In this document: one piece after another, positions 36,801-47,609 of the stretch
Position numbering within the stretch: the stretch's first letter is position 1
Layout of the letters: each line of letters begins with the position of its first letter
DNA from: Epiperipatus broadwayi
Taxonomy: Eukaryota > Onychophora > Udeonychophora > Euonychophora > Peripatidae
DNA: 64,000 nucleotides
NCBI GenBank assembly: GCA_028023455.1
Contig: JAQFVV010000049.1
Coordinates: 6,108,855 to 6,172,854 of the forward strand
Direction: 5' to 3'
Position numbers and translations under genes: made by a program
Notes under the pieces: model-generated
Told to the model about the DNA's origin: nothing
Databases searched by the model: none
The model's input: the letters and a program-made list of their open reading frames with translations, nothing else

Positions 36801-39260
36801 TGCGTAATAATATACAATATCTGTAAAGTGTTTAAATAAATAATTAAATGTTATATATGCGTACATACTCCGATAAGCTATTTTAAAATAACGCATTGCA
36901 AGGTATTATTAAATTGTCGTGCATAAGTTGTATAAATTTAAATAATCCTATTAATTATTCTGATAGGTTTAAATAATATTTTAAATTATATATAAAAAAT
37001 CAATAATTATATTTTAAAATGTAAACATATTATTATTTAAGTCAGGTCCAGGTAATACTTAAATTATAAAAAAAATAATTCTCAATTTAAAATAAAGATT
37101 CTTTTAAAATTCCCCTGCTAATTAAAGGCAATTCATAGCGGGAGGGGAAAAAGATGACAGAGCTAAAAAGGTATTTTAAAACATACAGAAACAAAGAAAA
37201 AGGTTTGTTAAAAATAATTTTTATAAATTACTTCATGTAAAAGGTAAAATGTAAAAGTGATCAGATTGAAATTCCAACCTGTATGACTATTGCATCCGTG
37301 ACCTAAAGGGATGTATGGCACAGACCCGAGAGACAGCTGCATGGATGAAGTATTTGCTCGATGGATCACAGAGATAAGGGAAAATAGAATAAAAAGACAG
37401 CTGATTGTTAAAATAAATGCGTTTTCATTAGAGGAGAGTAGAATGAAAAAGTAAAATGAAAGGTTAGAACCAGAAACGTTAATTCTAATTATGCTGTTGA
37501 TTATATTTCTTGCGATCCAAATTTTATATTCAGCAATGTGCCAAGAGTAGGCACCGTGCTATGCTCTTCCGGACTGATGGCTATACAATCTTAAAATTCC
37601 CACGAAAATGTGATAAACCTAGAATTCTGCTACTTCTGTCGAATAAATCTTCTCCTAAATATAACTGCCATTGAACCAGGAAACTCGGACTCTCCAAACA
37701 GTATGCACACTTAAATGAACTAAAGGTAACATGATACCCAAGATTAAAATTTGCTTTGGAACTCTAATTGAACTCTATATTTCTAAATATTAATTTCATT
37801 TTAATTTCTACTATTGTAATCCTAAAATTAAATCTATTTTCTATAATAATACTATTTTAAAAATGAACCTTGTAAATTAATCTATCTTTATTCTACTTGG
37901 GTATCCAATTTTATTGTATTCGTTAATATTATATTTCATGCCCATGTGGTTTCCGAGCTGATGTTTTTTTTTTATTTTTATATAATTCGCAGACAAGCTA
38001 CCCTCTTCTGTGAATTTAATATCATAACAGTAAATCATATCAAGTAATAGACTTCAGCTTGGGAATCATATAATATTTTTAATATGTTTTATTAATACAA
38101 GATCTATATTATTAGTTAATGTATTTGTTAATGAGCTATCATTCATGCTAGGTAAGTTAAATCTTAAATAAAGCCATAATGTTAAGAAGGAAGGGGTTTT
38201 TTAATGATAGTAAATTAATTACTAGTCATGTGGAGATTGGGGATAGATTTGTATAAATAAATGCGTTTGCATTAGAGTTATGAACTGCGCTAGTTATTGA
38301 TACATGAATTTTTTGTATTGCAGAAATGTAATAGAGGTACTGTAAGTGTTTGTTCTCACACTTAAGGAGCATATAAAATATATAATAGCACAGGAACCTT
38401 GTCACACGGTCGGGGATGGAAAGGCTATGACCTCATACCGACACCACGCTCGTGACCACTCCTAAGGGCTCTGACCCAATGTTTGGCCGACCCTCTTCAT
38501 ATTCCACTAGCAATTACCTTGACATGCAGTCGGAGATGGAAAGGCAAAGACCCCATACCGATACCACACTAATGACAGACCTACAGGGCTCCGATCCAAC
38601 GTTTGATCGTCCCACCAGCCTCTAACATTTCTTCTGCGATTATCCTTTTTGAAAGCCGATTCTCTTATAGCTCGGCAGTATCTATTCTACCGCAGGTCGC
38701 TTTAATAATAATTATAAAATTTATGCTGGGTCTAGCTCCACTCCTCCACATATGTTAATCTTGAGTAAAATATTAGAATAAATATTAATATTATAAAGTA
38801 AATAGGATTATAGCTTCGTGAACGAATGCACTCCTCAATAAGATCTCGTAATGTGTCTCATAACCTTCACCATTTGAAATGTGAGCAATGGAGTGTAATT
38901 TATATTGATATCCAGGTAGCATAATATATTTATCTATGTAAATTAATCGCAATTAAATATTTACATTATCTATATCCATGTCTGTGTCTGCTTAATTTAA
39001 TAATAATTAGTATTAATCATATTAATGAATAGTAGAATATAATAGTAGCCCGTAAGGTGAAACCATTAGTTAGAGTCTCTTGTTTACCTGACCACCAGCC
39101 CTAGAAAATAATGCTATTGTTAGGGTAGATGTGTTGTCATGTGGGTTTTGTTGTGAATAAAACTGTTAGGTTTGAATACGGTATCACAGGCCCTGAACCC
39201 ACCTGTTATGCCACCATTCGAATGTGGTGGTGGAATTTTGCAACATGTTAACAAGGCATA
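36800..39260 (+). other. CpG-bearing island with gene-like fragments
   Basis: Unlike the surrounding DNA this 2.4-kb stretch keeps many CpG dinucleotides and has higher GC. It contains short stretches whose translation looks protein-like: about 37,280-37,375 reading CIRDLKGCMAQ, then TRETAAWMKYLLDGSQR, the 120-bp repeat ORF below, and about 39,160-39,240 reading RFEYGITGPEPTCYATIRM. None matches a family I recognise. It may hold exons of a host gene or an old retroelement. Confidence 0.35.
38398..38625 (+). pseudogene. In-frame 120-bp tandem coding repeat, broken
   Basis: Two units (38,398-38,517 and 38,518-38,625) repeat with a period of exactly 120 bp, or 40 codons. In one reading frame both encode a motif of the form MERxRPHTDTTLxT...GSDPxFxRP, ending in a stop at 38,623-38,625. 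Between the units at least eight codon differences are synonymous third-base changes (CCT/CCC, GAC/GAT twice, ACG/ACA, CTC/CTA, ACC/ACA, TCT/TCC, CGA/CGT), which points to past selection on the protein. The first unit has an in-frame TGA at 38,428-38,430 where the second has AGA. The longest uninterrupted piece is 38,431-38,625, without a start at its head. The family is not recognised. Confidence 0.5.
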
Positions 39261-41130
39261 CGAAATCTTACTGTTATAATATAAATCTGTAATTATTTAC
39301 TTATTTATTCATACTGTACTTTCTCAATACTATTGGTTATTATATTAAAAGTTGGTAAATTGTTTGTTTATATTTAAAAATATAAAAAAGTTAAATCTTA
39401 ATTTAAATTTAAAATTATCTTCTAAATTTTAATGATTAAAATTTTAATTTAAGATATATATATATATGTATTTGTTAACCATATATTATATTTGATACTC
39501 ATGTTAGGCATGTTGAAGAACTTCAGCAATATTAAAAATTATTTATTGATATTTTGAAAATAAAGTAAGCGATTAAATATACTTATTATTTTATTCGTTT
39601 TAATAAATTGTTATTGTTATATGGTGAGTATTATATAATACTTATTAGCTTTCTTGTATTTTAATTGTATGTGCATGCATCAATATCTTTGTGTTATAAG
39701 AATTCTTTATATGATGCAATAGACATAAAGTAGGTGAATTTGTGCTATATAAGTACTTATTTTATTAATATTAATTCAGATATAGAATATACTTCATGAT
39801 ATGTAATCGGACGTATATTATAAATATTTTATTATTTATTTATCATTTTATATTTATTATTAATAAATGTTAATTCAGTTAAACAAGTAAACTTGTTTCA
39901 GTGATCATTTCAATTAATTATGCAAACCTATTAGCTAATAAAATTTTAATATTTAATAGTTATGTATTGATTTACATCTTACATTTTACAATAAATAATT
40001 ATAAAATAGTCCAGGAATCAATCGATTGGACTGATAAATGCATTTTTTTTTTCTCATTTAAATTCAATATGTTACTATTATTTGAGCTAGGTACATATAT
40101 TTTTTTATGATAATAGATTAAGTAATTTATTATAGTTAAAGGTTTGGCAACTGATTAGAAGATCATTATAATTATTTTAATGATTATATATGATAGTTAT
40201 TTTGGACAAAGTTCATATTTGAGATTGTTTAATAGTTTATAAGACATAAGTATCTTAATTTATTCAAGGTAAACATTGACGATTATAATTAAATGTGGGT
40301 GTATCATTTTAAATTATTATTTAATGAATGTGTGTTATCATAATTTATTATTTGATTAGAAAGATAATAATTTTATATTGTTATAAAATTGGTAATTGTA
40401 TGCATTGAGATTAATATTCCAATTATACTAATAAGAACAATTGTTTGTTTAGATTTGAAGCTTATCGATATAGTCTATATTTAATTTACATATTAAGCTT
40501 TTACTATTCACCCTTATCTGAAATAGATAATCAATAATACCACTCATATTATAGTTAATTATAATTTGGTGTTCAATGTTTAGACCTTGTTGACTTGAAG
40601 GATTATCTATTACAATTTGCTAGCCCTATTTTAAGAGTATTAAATAAGATTTTTTTATTATCTATTTTATGTTGTTATGATTTGGACATCATGATTTATA
40701 GGGCCATTGGAAGTGTTGGCTCTTACCTTTTATATAATTATAATTTGGTACAAGTCACGAGGTTTGTTAGATAAGTTGATCTTGCATATTTTGTTTTGTT
40801 ATAGTATTAGCATTGTAAACATTTGATTCCATTACAATTCAATGCTGTGAATTTGTGGGATATTCAGAATCATAAGTGTTGTAACAGTTATAGGCTAATA
40901 TAAACAAATCTATATATTATAACAAAACTTCTTATCATAATCATCTTAGATATTCTTATGTTTCATTACAACTTAGGTGTAACATATTGTGAGATCGTAT
41001 TGAATAAAAAACAAACCTTTCATATCATTTTTGTACCATTGTAATTTGGCATCTCTAATTGAGACTTTTAATGTGAACTAGTCAATGAATCTTGCATACC
41101 TGATCATCATCACCATTTTTACTCTATTAC
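39260..41130. other. AT-rich tract, nothing recognised
   Basis: No supported gene. The 69-residue plus frame at 39,901-40,110 is hydrophobic and shows no motif; probably chance. Confidence 0.4.
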
Positions 41131-41690
41131 AATATATATATATGCCAAGCACTTGATTTGTGCAAATTAAACTCCAACTTATATGAATTTGTATATTCTA
41201 ACAGTGCCTGGAATAGTTCTTTTTTGTTGACAGGAAGACCATGATATTATCCATGTATGTGATGCAGGATATACTACATTTTAGCTTGGATATGTAGATC
41301 CCTTAAGATCTTTTGCTATTGTGTTAAGCAGTGGTTTGAGAGCTAAATAATGAGCCTTAGGAAATTGATTTATATGGGTTGAATGAGAATGACTTTTTCC
41401 ATGTGCTTTTTAATAGGCTTGTTATTAAGTAACAAGATTGTCAATTGGTTTTAAATCAAATGACATATTTATGTCTATCTATATTATTATTGCATTATAT
41501 TTCTTTGCATAATATATGCCAATGGCTGTTTTGAATAATAGGGCTGCTTAATCTATCAATGAACAATTGAAGAGCTGATATTGTTGTATATGTGATACAA
41601 TTTTTTCTTTGATGACTCATTCTAGGAGTTTGATACCCAGTGAATCCATAGATATAGGTCTAATATTTTGCACTGTCATTAATGAAACAT
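41130..41690 (-). mobile_element. Reverse transcriptase fragment, minus strand
   Basis: Minus-strand translation gives LRPISMDSLGIKLLE (about 41,670-41,625), the RPIS-x-K-LE box of non-LTR reverse transcriptases, then IDINMSFDLKPIDNL (about 41,480-41,435). Further on come a broken catalytic region (YILHHIHG where a YMDDI-like box is expected, about 41,270) and KKELFQALLEYTNSYKLEF (about 41,230-41,175). Order is correct for a reverse transcriptase palm and thumb. Several frameshifts and stops make it inactive. Clade not determined. Confidence 0.6.
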
Positions 41691-41694
41691 TTCA

Positions 41695-42515
41695 TTTCCA
41701 AAAACAGTCATTAGGGATCACCCACTACACATGTGCTGTAAACTAATAAACACTTTTAAGAAATACTCTTCTTTCCAAACACAAGATAAAGTCTTATGAA
41801 AAGATATAATGAATCCATTCCATCTTTTTAACCTAAATATATATGTATAAGCAAATCTTCAAGTATCTGAAATGAGAACGTAAAGATATTAATTATTTTT
41901 AATTCCATTTGCTGTATTTTAATTTTTGATGTCTGCAAAATTTTTACAACTTACAGCATGCCAGTATTAGATGTAATATTAAACATAGACATAATGAGTT
42001 ATATATTTATATAGTGCTGTGTTTAATCTTTTAACTTGTAACAATCTTTAGACAGTGTGGATTCATTCTATCTTTTCTAAAGACTTTATCTTGTGTTAGG
42101 AAAGAAGAATATTCCTTAAAAGTGTTTATTAGTTTACAGCATATGTATAATGTTTTTCTCTAATGATTGTTACAGATTAAAACATAGCACCATATAAATA
42201 AATAGCTCATTATATATATGTTTAATATTACATCTAATACTGTCCTGCTGTATATTGTAAAAAAATTGCAGACATTAATAATTAAAACATAGCAAATGGA
42301 ATTAAAAGTGATTAATTAATATCTTCACATTCTCATTTCCAAATGATTAAGATTTTCCCATATATGTACGTTTAGACTATAAAGGTAGAGCAGATTTATT
42401 CTATCTTTTCCAAAGACTTGATCTTGTGGTTTGAAGAGAGAGTATTCTTTAAAATTGTTTATAGTTTACAGTGCATGTGTAGTGGACTATCCCTAATGAT
42501 TATACCAGTAAGCAG
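41695..42515. repeat. Nested foldback with three related blocks
   Basis: A block starting near CACATGTGCTGTAAACTA (41,728, minus sense) is repeated in plus sense at about 42,050-42,175 and 42,385-42,515, each containing ATCTTTTCTAAAGACTTTATC or a close variant. Between them 41,850-42,000 is the reverse complement of 42,190-42,360 (CAGCATGCCAGTATTAGATG and CATCTAATACTGTCCTGCTG). The result is a palindrome with an additional direct copy in its centre. No frame is present. Origin unknown, probably a foldback transposon. Confidence 0.7.
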
Positions 42516-43837
42516 GTACCTAATTACTCTTGGCTGTAGGATCACTTACAATAGAAAAATGTTAAATGTCTTATCATGAAAATAAGTTAGTCTGAATGGT
42601 TTTTGGCCCCACTGTTCATCTTTATGAGGCTGTTTGTGGAAGTTTTCTTTCTACAATCAGCTAATAAAGATTATTTTACTTATCCATATATATAATATAT
42701 GAATAATAACTTTTATTTATTATATGGTCAGTAGTTAATATAATAAAGTGAATGTACATGGCAGGAAAAAAATCCATTTTGATTGGCCGTAGTAAGATCA
42801 ATTCTACCATTCCCTCTACTCTCTCTTCTTTACTTGTGTGTTATAGAAATTGTTCGCAAAAACCACTTTTATAATAGATTCAACACGACTAAAATAATCT
42901 TAAATGTTAAAACTAGAATTAATTGAATTTTAAAAATAGTTGTAACATTAAGTAATAACGAAACCCTTTCAGTATTAGAGGATAAATCATTAATTTTGTA
43001 GTTTCTTGTGGAACATTAAAAAAAAACTCATTCACTCAAATATATATATTGTTTCAGAAGCAAAATTTTCTGCATCCAAAATAAACATTTTGAAAAAGAA
43101 TTTTTATGTAAAAATTTAAAATTTAATGTAATTTTAAAAAACAACTACTCTTTTTTATTGTTGTTAAACAGTCAAAGGAATGCTATAATCCACTGATCTG
43201 TACATTACACTCAGTTCAGCAAGGCAGAACCAAATGGCAGCTCAACCTTAAAGATGCACAAGTCTCATTTTTCATAATTCTCATTTTCTCTTTACAAATT
43301 GGTAAATCTATAGAAGTGCTAACGGGCTAATATTGAAAAGAGCTGTCCCAGGTCATCAACTCAACCCCAACCATTCAATCATCCAAGTGTAAGTTATATG
43401 GAATTTGACAAAGCTATCATTTTCAAATATTTTTTCTTTTACTGACATTTCTCTTCTGATAAAATTTTACTATCAATTACTCTTTTACTAAAAATGAGAT
43501 TTTCTTGAACTTTATATATATAAAACAATGTCTAAAGAAATGTATATACATAAGTAGGACATTGTAAAAATATGTTAAATCAGACAAATAGGTGAGAACA
43601 AGGGCTTTTGCTTAGTCGATTTTATGGTTATTTATGAGATACAAATTTGGATATTTTATACAATTTATATGAATGCAATTAACGTTTGAAATAAAGCTTT
43701 AAATATTGTCTGTGCAATATTTCTAAAATATTTTTTATAATTACATATTGACAAAAATTTTCAATTATTAAAACCATTTTAACTTACTTCTTGTAGAAGT
43801 TGAAATTTGAATGAATTTAATTGATTGCTTTACTCAT
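42516..43837. other. AT-rich tract, nothing recognised
   Basis: No supported gene or repeat between the nested foldback and the SINE at 43,855. Confidence 0.4.
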
Positions 43838-43854
43838 AAAAACTGGTCAGTTTT

Positions 43855-43943
43855 GTCAAGCGTTGTTGGTCTAGTGGTTAGCATAGCTGCCTTCCAAGCA
43901 GTTGGCCTGGGTTCGCTTCCCGGTCAACACTTTGACATATGAA
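43855..43943 (+). mobile_element. tRNA-Gly(TCC)-like mini-SINE, perfect target duplication
   Basis: This is the best-preserved tRNA-like copy. From 43,860 it has GCGTTGTTGG, a D-arm A-box TCTAGTGGTTAGC, an anticodon arm GCTGC-CTTCCAA-GCAGT with anticodon TCC, a T arm CTGGG-TTCGCTT-CCCGG, and a 3' acceptor strand TCAACAC pairing with all but two positions of the 5' strand. It is preceded by GTCAA, followed by TTTGACATATG and an A-tail, and flanked by a perfect 17-bp duplication AAAAACTGGTCAGTTTT (43,838-43,854 and 43,944-43,960). The tail and duplication show it is a retrotransposed copy rather than a resident tRNA gene, although the tRNA fold is nearly intact. Confidence 0.85.
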
Positions 43944-43960
43944 AAAAACTGGTCAGTTTT

Positions 43961-44564
43961 TAACTCAAGTGAGTAAAGAAAGTAAAATTAAAAAGTAAAA
44001 GAAAACGAAGAGAGAGAATCTGAGAGAACTAACTAAAAAAAAAACAGAAAAGAATTTATTAAAAATAGTACCTATTCTTAAATGACCCAACATTTTGGTC
44101 TCTTAGGCGGTAGACGGATGCTAATTTTGGTTTTCTTTAGTTCAGTATTTAAAAAAAAAAAAAATCCTTATAATAAAATGCTTTGAAAGAATAAAAACTT
44201 GAAAGTTATTTCGAAATTTTTTTATCTGTTTTCATTCTATTAAAAAAACAACAACCAGACTTCACATTTTAAATAGAAAATAATACTAGAAAAAAAGATT
44301 AAAACTTTTTTTAATTGCCTAGAATAAAGACTAGTTACTGTCAATTTGCGAGTCCCGTTTTGAAAAGATTTTGTTAAAATATTTATAAACCTAAAAGCCT
44401 TGGTGTTTCTACCTTTCATGAAAATATTTAGCATTGGTTACAAAGTGGAAGTTGATTGGACAATAACAATAGAAAACTATAATTGTAATTTTTTTATGTT
44501 TTATATGTATGTGTGGGTGTGTGATTTTATATAAATTAATTCTGAATATGAGTATAAGATTTAT
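43961..44564. other. AT-rich spacer
   Basis: Nothing recognised. The 64-residue minus frame at 44,240-44,434 has no family motif. Confidence 0.4.
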
Positions 44565-44762
44565 AAATATTTGAAAACCAGGCACTCTTCACAAACCTGG
44601 AGCTTAATTGGTGATTATTTATCTTTTCTACATGTGTGTGGTCATGTGTATCAGTTATGAGATAGTGTGGATAGATGGAGGATGCTTGAAAATCTGAGTT
44701 CAAATCCCCTATACTTACAATTAAGCTCCAGGTTTGTGTAGAGTGCCTGGTTTTCAAATATT
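44565..44762. repeat. Palindrome enclosing a family C SINE
   Basis: Arms 44,565-44,610 and 44,718-44,762 are near-perfect complements (CAGGCACTCTTCACAAACC against its complement with GTGTAGAGTGCC). They bracket the tRNA-like SINE at 44,608-44,710. Inverted rather than direct flanks are unusual around a SINE. Confidence 0.8.
44608..44710 (+). mobile_element. tRNA-like SINE, family C, copy 3
   Basis: Starts TTGGTGATTATTTATC, contains CTACATGTGTGTGG and GTATCAGTTATGAGA, and ends GAGTTCAAATCCCC, a B box with one change. Its first base coincides with the predicted hammerhead cleavage position of the copy at 45,035-45,102, so the 5' hammerhead half is missing here. Confidence 0.6.
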
Positions 44763-45034
44763 TACACATTAAGCTTGTATCCTGCCCATTCCTCTTCTAT
44801 GTATTTAAATGAATAAGGTCTTATACATGAGGGGTCAAAGTGACTTGAAGTCAACATGGGCATGGCAATAATATTAGCATCAGCATGGGATTTGGGTTTT
44901 CATCATCAGATTTTCAATGATATGGATGACTGAAAAGTTGGAGGTTGGAGTATATTGAAGCCTGTCCATTAAAGTATGAAGATTTTCTATCTTAATATAA
45001 AATAAGCATTGATTATATATAAATATGTGTGGGA

Positions 45035-45102
45035 GATGATAATCTGGACCAACTGATGAGTGCTGGTTTAGCACAAAATACGAATATTGGTGATTATTTA
45101 TC
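45035..45102 (+). ncRNA. Hammerhead-like fold, family C
   Basis: 5' core CTGATGA (45,053-45,059) is intact. Stem II GTGCT-GGTTT-AGCAC (45,060-45,074) is a perfect five-pair hairpin. The 3' core reads AAAA instead of GAAA (45,075-45,078). A small stem III ends in ATA (45,084-45,086), an allowed NUH triplet, so cleavage would fall between 45,086 and 45,087. Stem I pairs ACCAA with TTGGT (five pairs), then ATAAT with ATTAT (five), then GAT with ATC (three). The single change of the invariant G12 should cripple activity. Confidence 0.5.
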
Positions 45103-45191
45103 TCTTCTACATGTGTGTGGGCATGTGTATCAGTTGTATGAGATGATGTTGATAGATGAAGGGTGCTTGAAAATTTGAGTTCAAATCCCCT
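45035..45191 (+). mobile_element. tRNA-like SINE with 5' hammerhead-like fold, family C copy 4
   Basis: The body (45,087-45,191) equals the copy at 44,608 and ends GAGTTCAAATCCCC. Unlike that copy it extends 5' into a hammerhead-like fold (45,035-45,102). The layout recalls the schistosome Smalpha SINE-like element, which combines a pol III-type promoter and a hammerhead. The 108-residue minus frame at 44,880-45,206 is a shadow of this repeat. Confidence 0.55.
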
Positions 45192-46075
45192 AAGATTTAT
45201 GTACATAAATACAAAAAAATATAAGTAGATATATGTCTAATTATCATAATTAAATATTATTAGATATTATTACAATGAGTTTCAGTAAGATGTAATTTTA
45301 TAAAATATTTGATTACATTCACATAATTTATATATTCATTGTTATTATATAAGATCATTCAGTGATGGATAAATTCAAAATTACAAGCAACTCAATAGAG
45401 TTTAGACTTTAAAGTAAAAGAAAACATTATATTAAATAGTTAAAAAATAAATACTTAACATAAAATCAAATCAAAAATTATCTTACTGATAACACATAGT
45501 TATTTTATTTAATAAATATTGAATCAGATGTATTACTTTTCAAAATGAATAAAATAATTATAAAGATAAAAAATTCTATAAAATTAATAAATATGCAATT
45601 ATTATATGCAAAGTATATCATATTTAATTAATGTAACTAGTACTTTTTAATGCTGATTTTATTTTGTATTTTTTATATAAAAGTGGCTCAACAAGATACA
45701 CTACATAGCAAGTGGAGCCTGAAATATACCATATAGGCTTTCTGAAAGATAAATTCTCAATAGTGGATAGTTGCTATACCATGCTTCAAGTCAATAAAGA
45801 TAATAGTCTGAAAATAATATCAATATGAAGACTAATCTAGCCTAGTATTCTTATACTAGTTTGTTTTTGATGCTCAAAAGTTGCCATAGCTTGTTGAAAT
45901 GATAAATATGTAATGAGAAGTTTATATAAATCCAAATTTGAAGATTAAGTAACTAATGATTGAAGTGATAAATATTAAAAAGTATTACAGTATTATAAAT
46001 ATACCTGGAGAAAAAGCTTATGAATTATTTAATTTATGGTAAGACCTTTTGTAAATGATAATATATTACAAATAA
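45192..46075. other. AT-rich spacer, nothing recognised
   Basis: No supported feature. Confidence 0.4.
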
Positions 46076-46168
46076 ATCAAGTCAGATGTTGCATGATCTA
46101 ATTTAAACAAGCTTGTATTACAAATGTTTTATAAAGAGCTTGCAAATAAGCTCTTAACCAGCTTTTCA

Positions 46169-46219
46169 GAATATCATCACCCCCAGACCTGTTCCTGCTA
46201 CTGACTTTGTCAGTGAATA
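46169..46219 (-). ncRNA. Decayed hammerhead, family B, minus strand
   Basis: Minus-strand order: CTGACAA in place of CTGANGA, CAGTAGCA loop region, GGAAC in place of GAAAC, GGTC, then TGGGG and GATATTC. Several core substitutions. Confidence 0.4.
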
Positions 46220-46272
46220 GCATCTCACTGATGAATCCAGTAGCAGAAACCAGTCTGGGGTTGAGGATATTC
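46215..46272 (+). ncRNA. Hammerhead with intact core, damaged stem II, family B
   Basis: Core boxes CTGATGA, GAAA and GTC are all intact. Stem I pairs TCTCA with TGGGG (two G-U pairs), then GAATA with TATTC. Stem III is the minimal C-CA-G. Stem II (ATC-CAGTA-GCA) has lost two of the three pairs present in the 47,196 copy, so activity would be weak at best. Confidence 0.55.
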
Positions 46273-47195
46273 TGCAAAGCTTGTTAAGAGCTTATTTGTG
46301 AGCTATTTATAAAACATGATAATATATATATAGCTATTTTTCTATTATATTTAAAAGATATTTTTATTATTATTTATTAGTAATTTATTATAATGTATAT
46401 TGATTTGATTTAACAAGGGAAATGTACCTCTTTGTGTATGATCATGAGATATATTGTAGCCCTTATAAATTATATTTCCTTTTTTTCATTTAAAACCTTT
46501 TCTGTGTTTAAAATCCCTATTGGCTGATTGAATTAAAGTTAGACTATTGATTGGTCAATTACAGAATCAGCAGTAAAATATATTTGTCTTTTTTGTTTTA
46601 GTGTAATTTCTAAAATACAAATTAATGGTTAATCAGATTATTAAAGTAAATGAAAGTTTATTTAAAAATACTTTTTTTTATTTATAATCAATGAAAATAA
46701 TCTGTAGTGGTCAACATAAAACATGTTCTTGTCATCCAATTATAAATTCCAGCTGTACATCACTGACTTTTTTGTCAGTTAATTTTCATGCAAAAGTAAA
46801 TATTTTCTACTAAATCTAAATTATTCTTCTGAAAAATTAATATTTCATAAATATTTTGTGAAAAAAACACCTAAATCTGTTAAAAAGGATAGAGAATTAT
46901 ATGCATTTATTTCTAAAATTAAAATGAAGAAATAGAACTGGCAAAATCATTGACATGCATTCTCTTATGGAAAAAACAAAATAAATAATCAGCATTGTTG
47001 TATCATTAAATTTAAATATTATTGATTTATTAATTTAAAAGAATTCTGAAGGTGTCAGCATTATTCACTATGGTTTTTCTATAAAATATCATTACAAAAA
47101 AATCAAGTCAGATGTCACATGGCCTAATTTAATAACCTTGTATTTACAATTGTTATATATAGAGTTCACAAAATAAGCTATTAACAAGCTTTGCA

Positions 47196-47258
47196 GAATA
47201 TCCCCAACCTCAGACCAGTTTCTGCTACTGGCATCATCAGTGAGGTGCTAGGATATTC
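47196..47258 (-). ncRNA. Intact type-I hammerhead ribozyme motif, family B
   Basis: Read 5' to 3' on the minus strand: GAATATCC, loop TAGCA, CCTCA, core CTGATGA, stem II TGC-CAGTA-GCA, core GAAA, minimal stem III C-TG-G, cleavage triplet GTC, TGAGG, loop TTGG, GGATATTC. Stem I is perfect (eight plus five pairs) with an internal loop where tertiary contacts with the stem II loop are expected. Every invariant core position is present. Predicted cleavage is after the C at 47,213. The one- or two-pair stem III is like the minimal hammerheads reported in Penelope-like elements, which may need a dimer to cleave well. Confidence 0.8.
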
Positions 47259-47609
47259 AAGCATTAGATTAAAAATACCAGTACAAGTGCAGCACTTTAT
47301 CTAATGTATAACTATTAAGTAGAAAATCTAAAATTTTCAGACATCCATATGTCTTTTAATCTAGGTCATGTGACATCTGACTTGATTTTGTTGTAATTTT
47401 ATTTTTTGCTATTAAGACTTTGGCAATTTTATATTGCTAAATCTATTAATATATGATGTATCTGAACTTAGTTCAGTCCCATATGGCTATTTAAATTAGA
47501 TATCTGGATTGAAAGACATATGAATGTCTGAAATTTTCAGATTTTCTACTTAATAGTTATACATTAGATAAAGTGCTGTGCTTGTGCTGATATTTTTAAT
47601 CTAATGATT

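Larger units (their letters stand above)
46076..46316. mobile_element. Foldback repeat with head-to-head hammerheads, family B unit 1
   Basis: Left part begins ATCAAGTCAGATG. Arms 46,131-46,220 and 46,221-46,316 are complements around a centre near CAGTGAATAGCATC. They share AAGCTCTTAACCAGC and GCTTGTTAAGAGCTT. Each arm carries one hammerhead motif, in opposite senses. Unit 2 at 47,100-47,712 has the same start and arms. Confidence 0.7.

Noticed and set aside
37280-37440. Possible transposase helix-turn-helix segment
   Set aside because: The translated pieces are short, in two different frames, and show no catalytic motif or terminal repeats; kept only as part of the CpG-bearing island.
43860-43931. 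Functional tRNA-Gly gene
   Set aside because: An A-tail, perfect 17-bp target duplications and two acceptor mismatches show it is a retrotransposed copy, though the fold is nearly complete.
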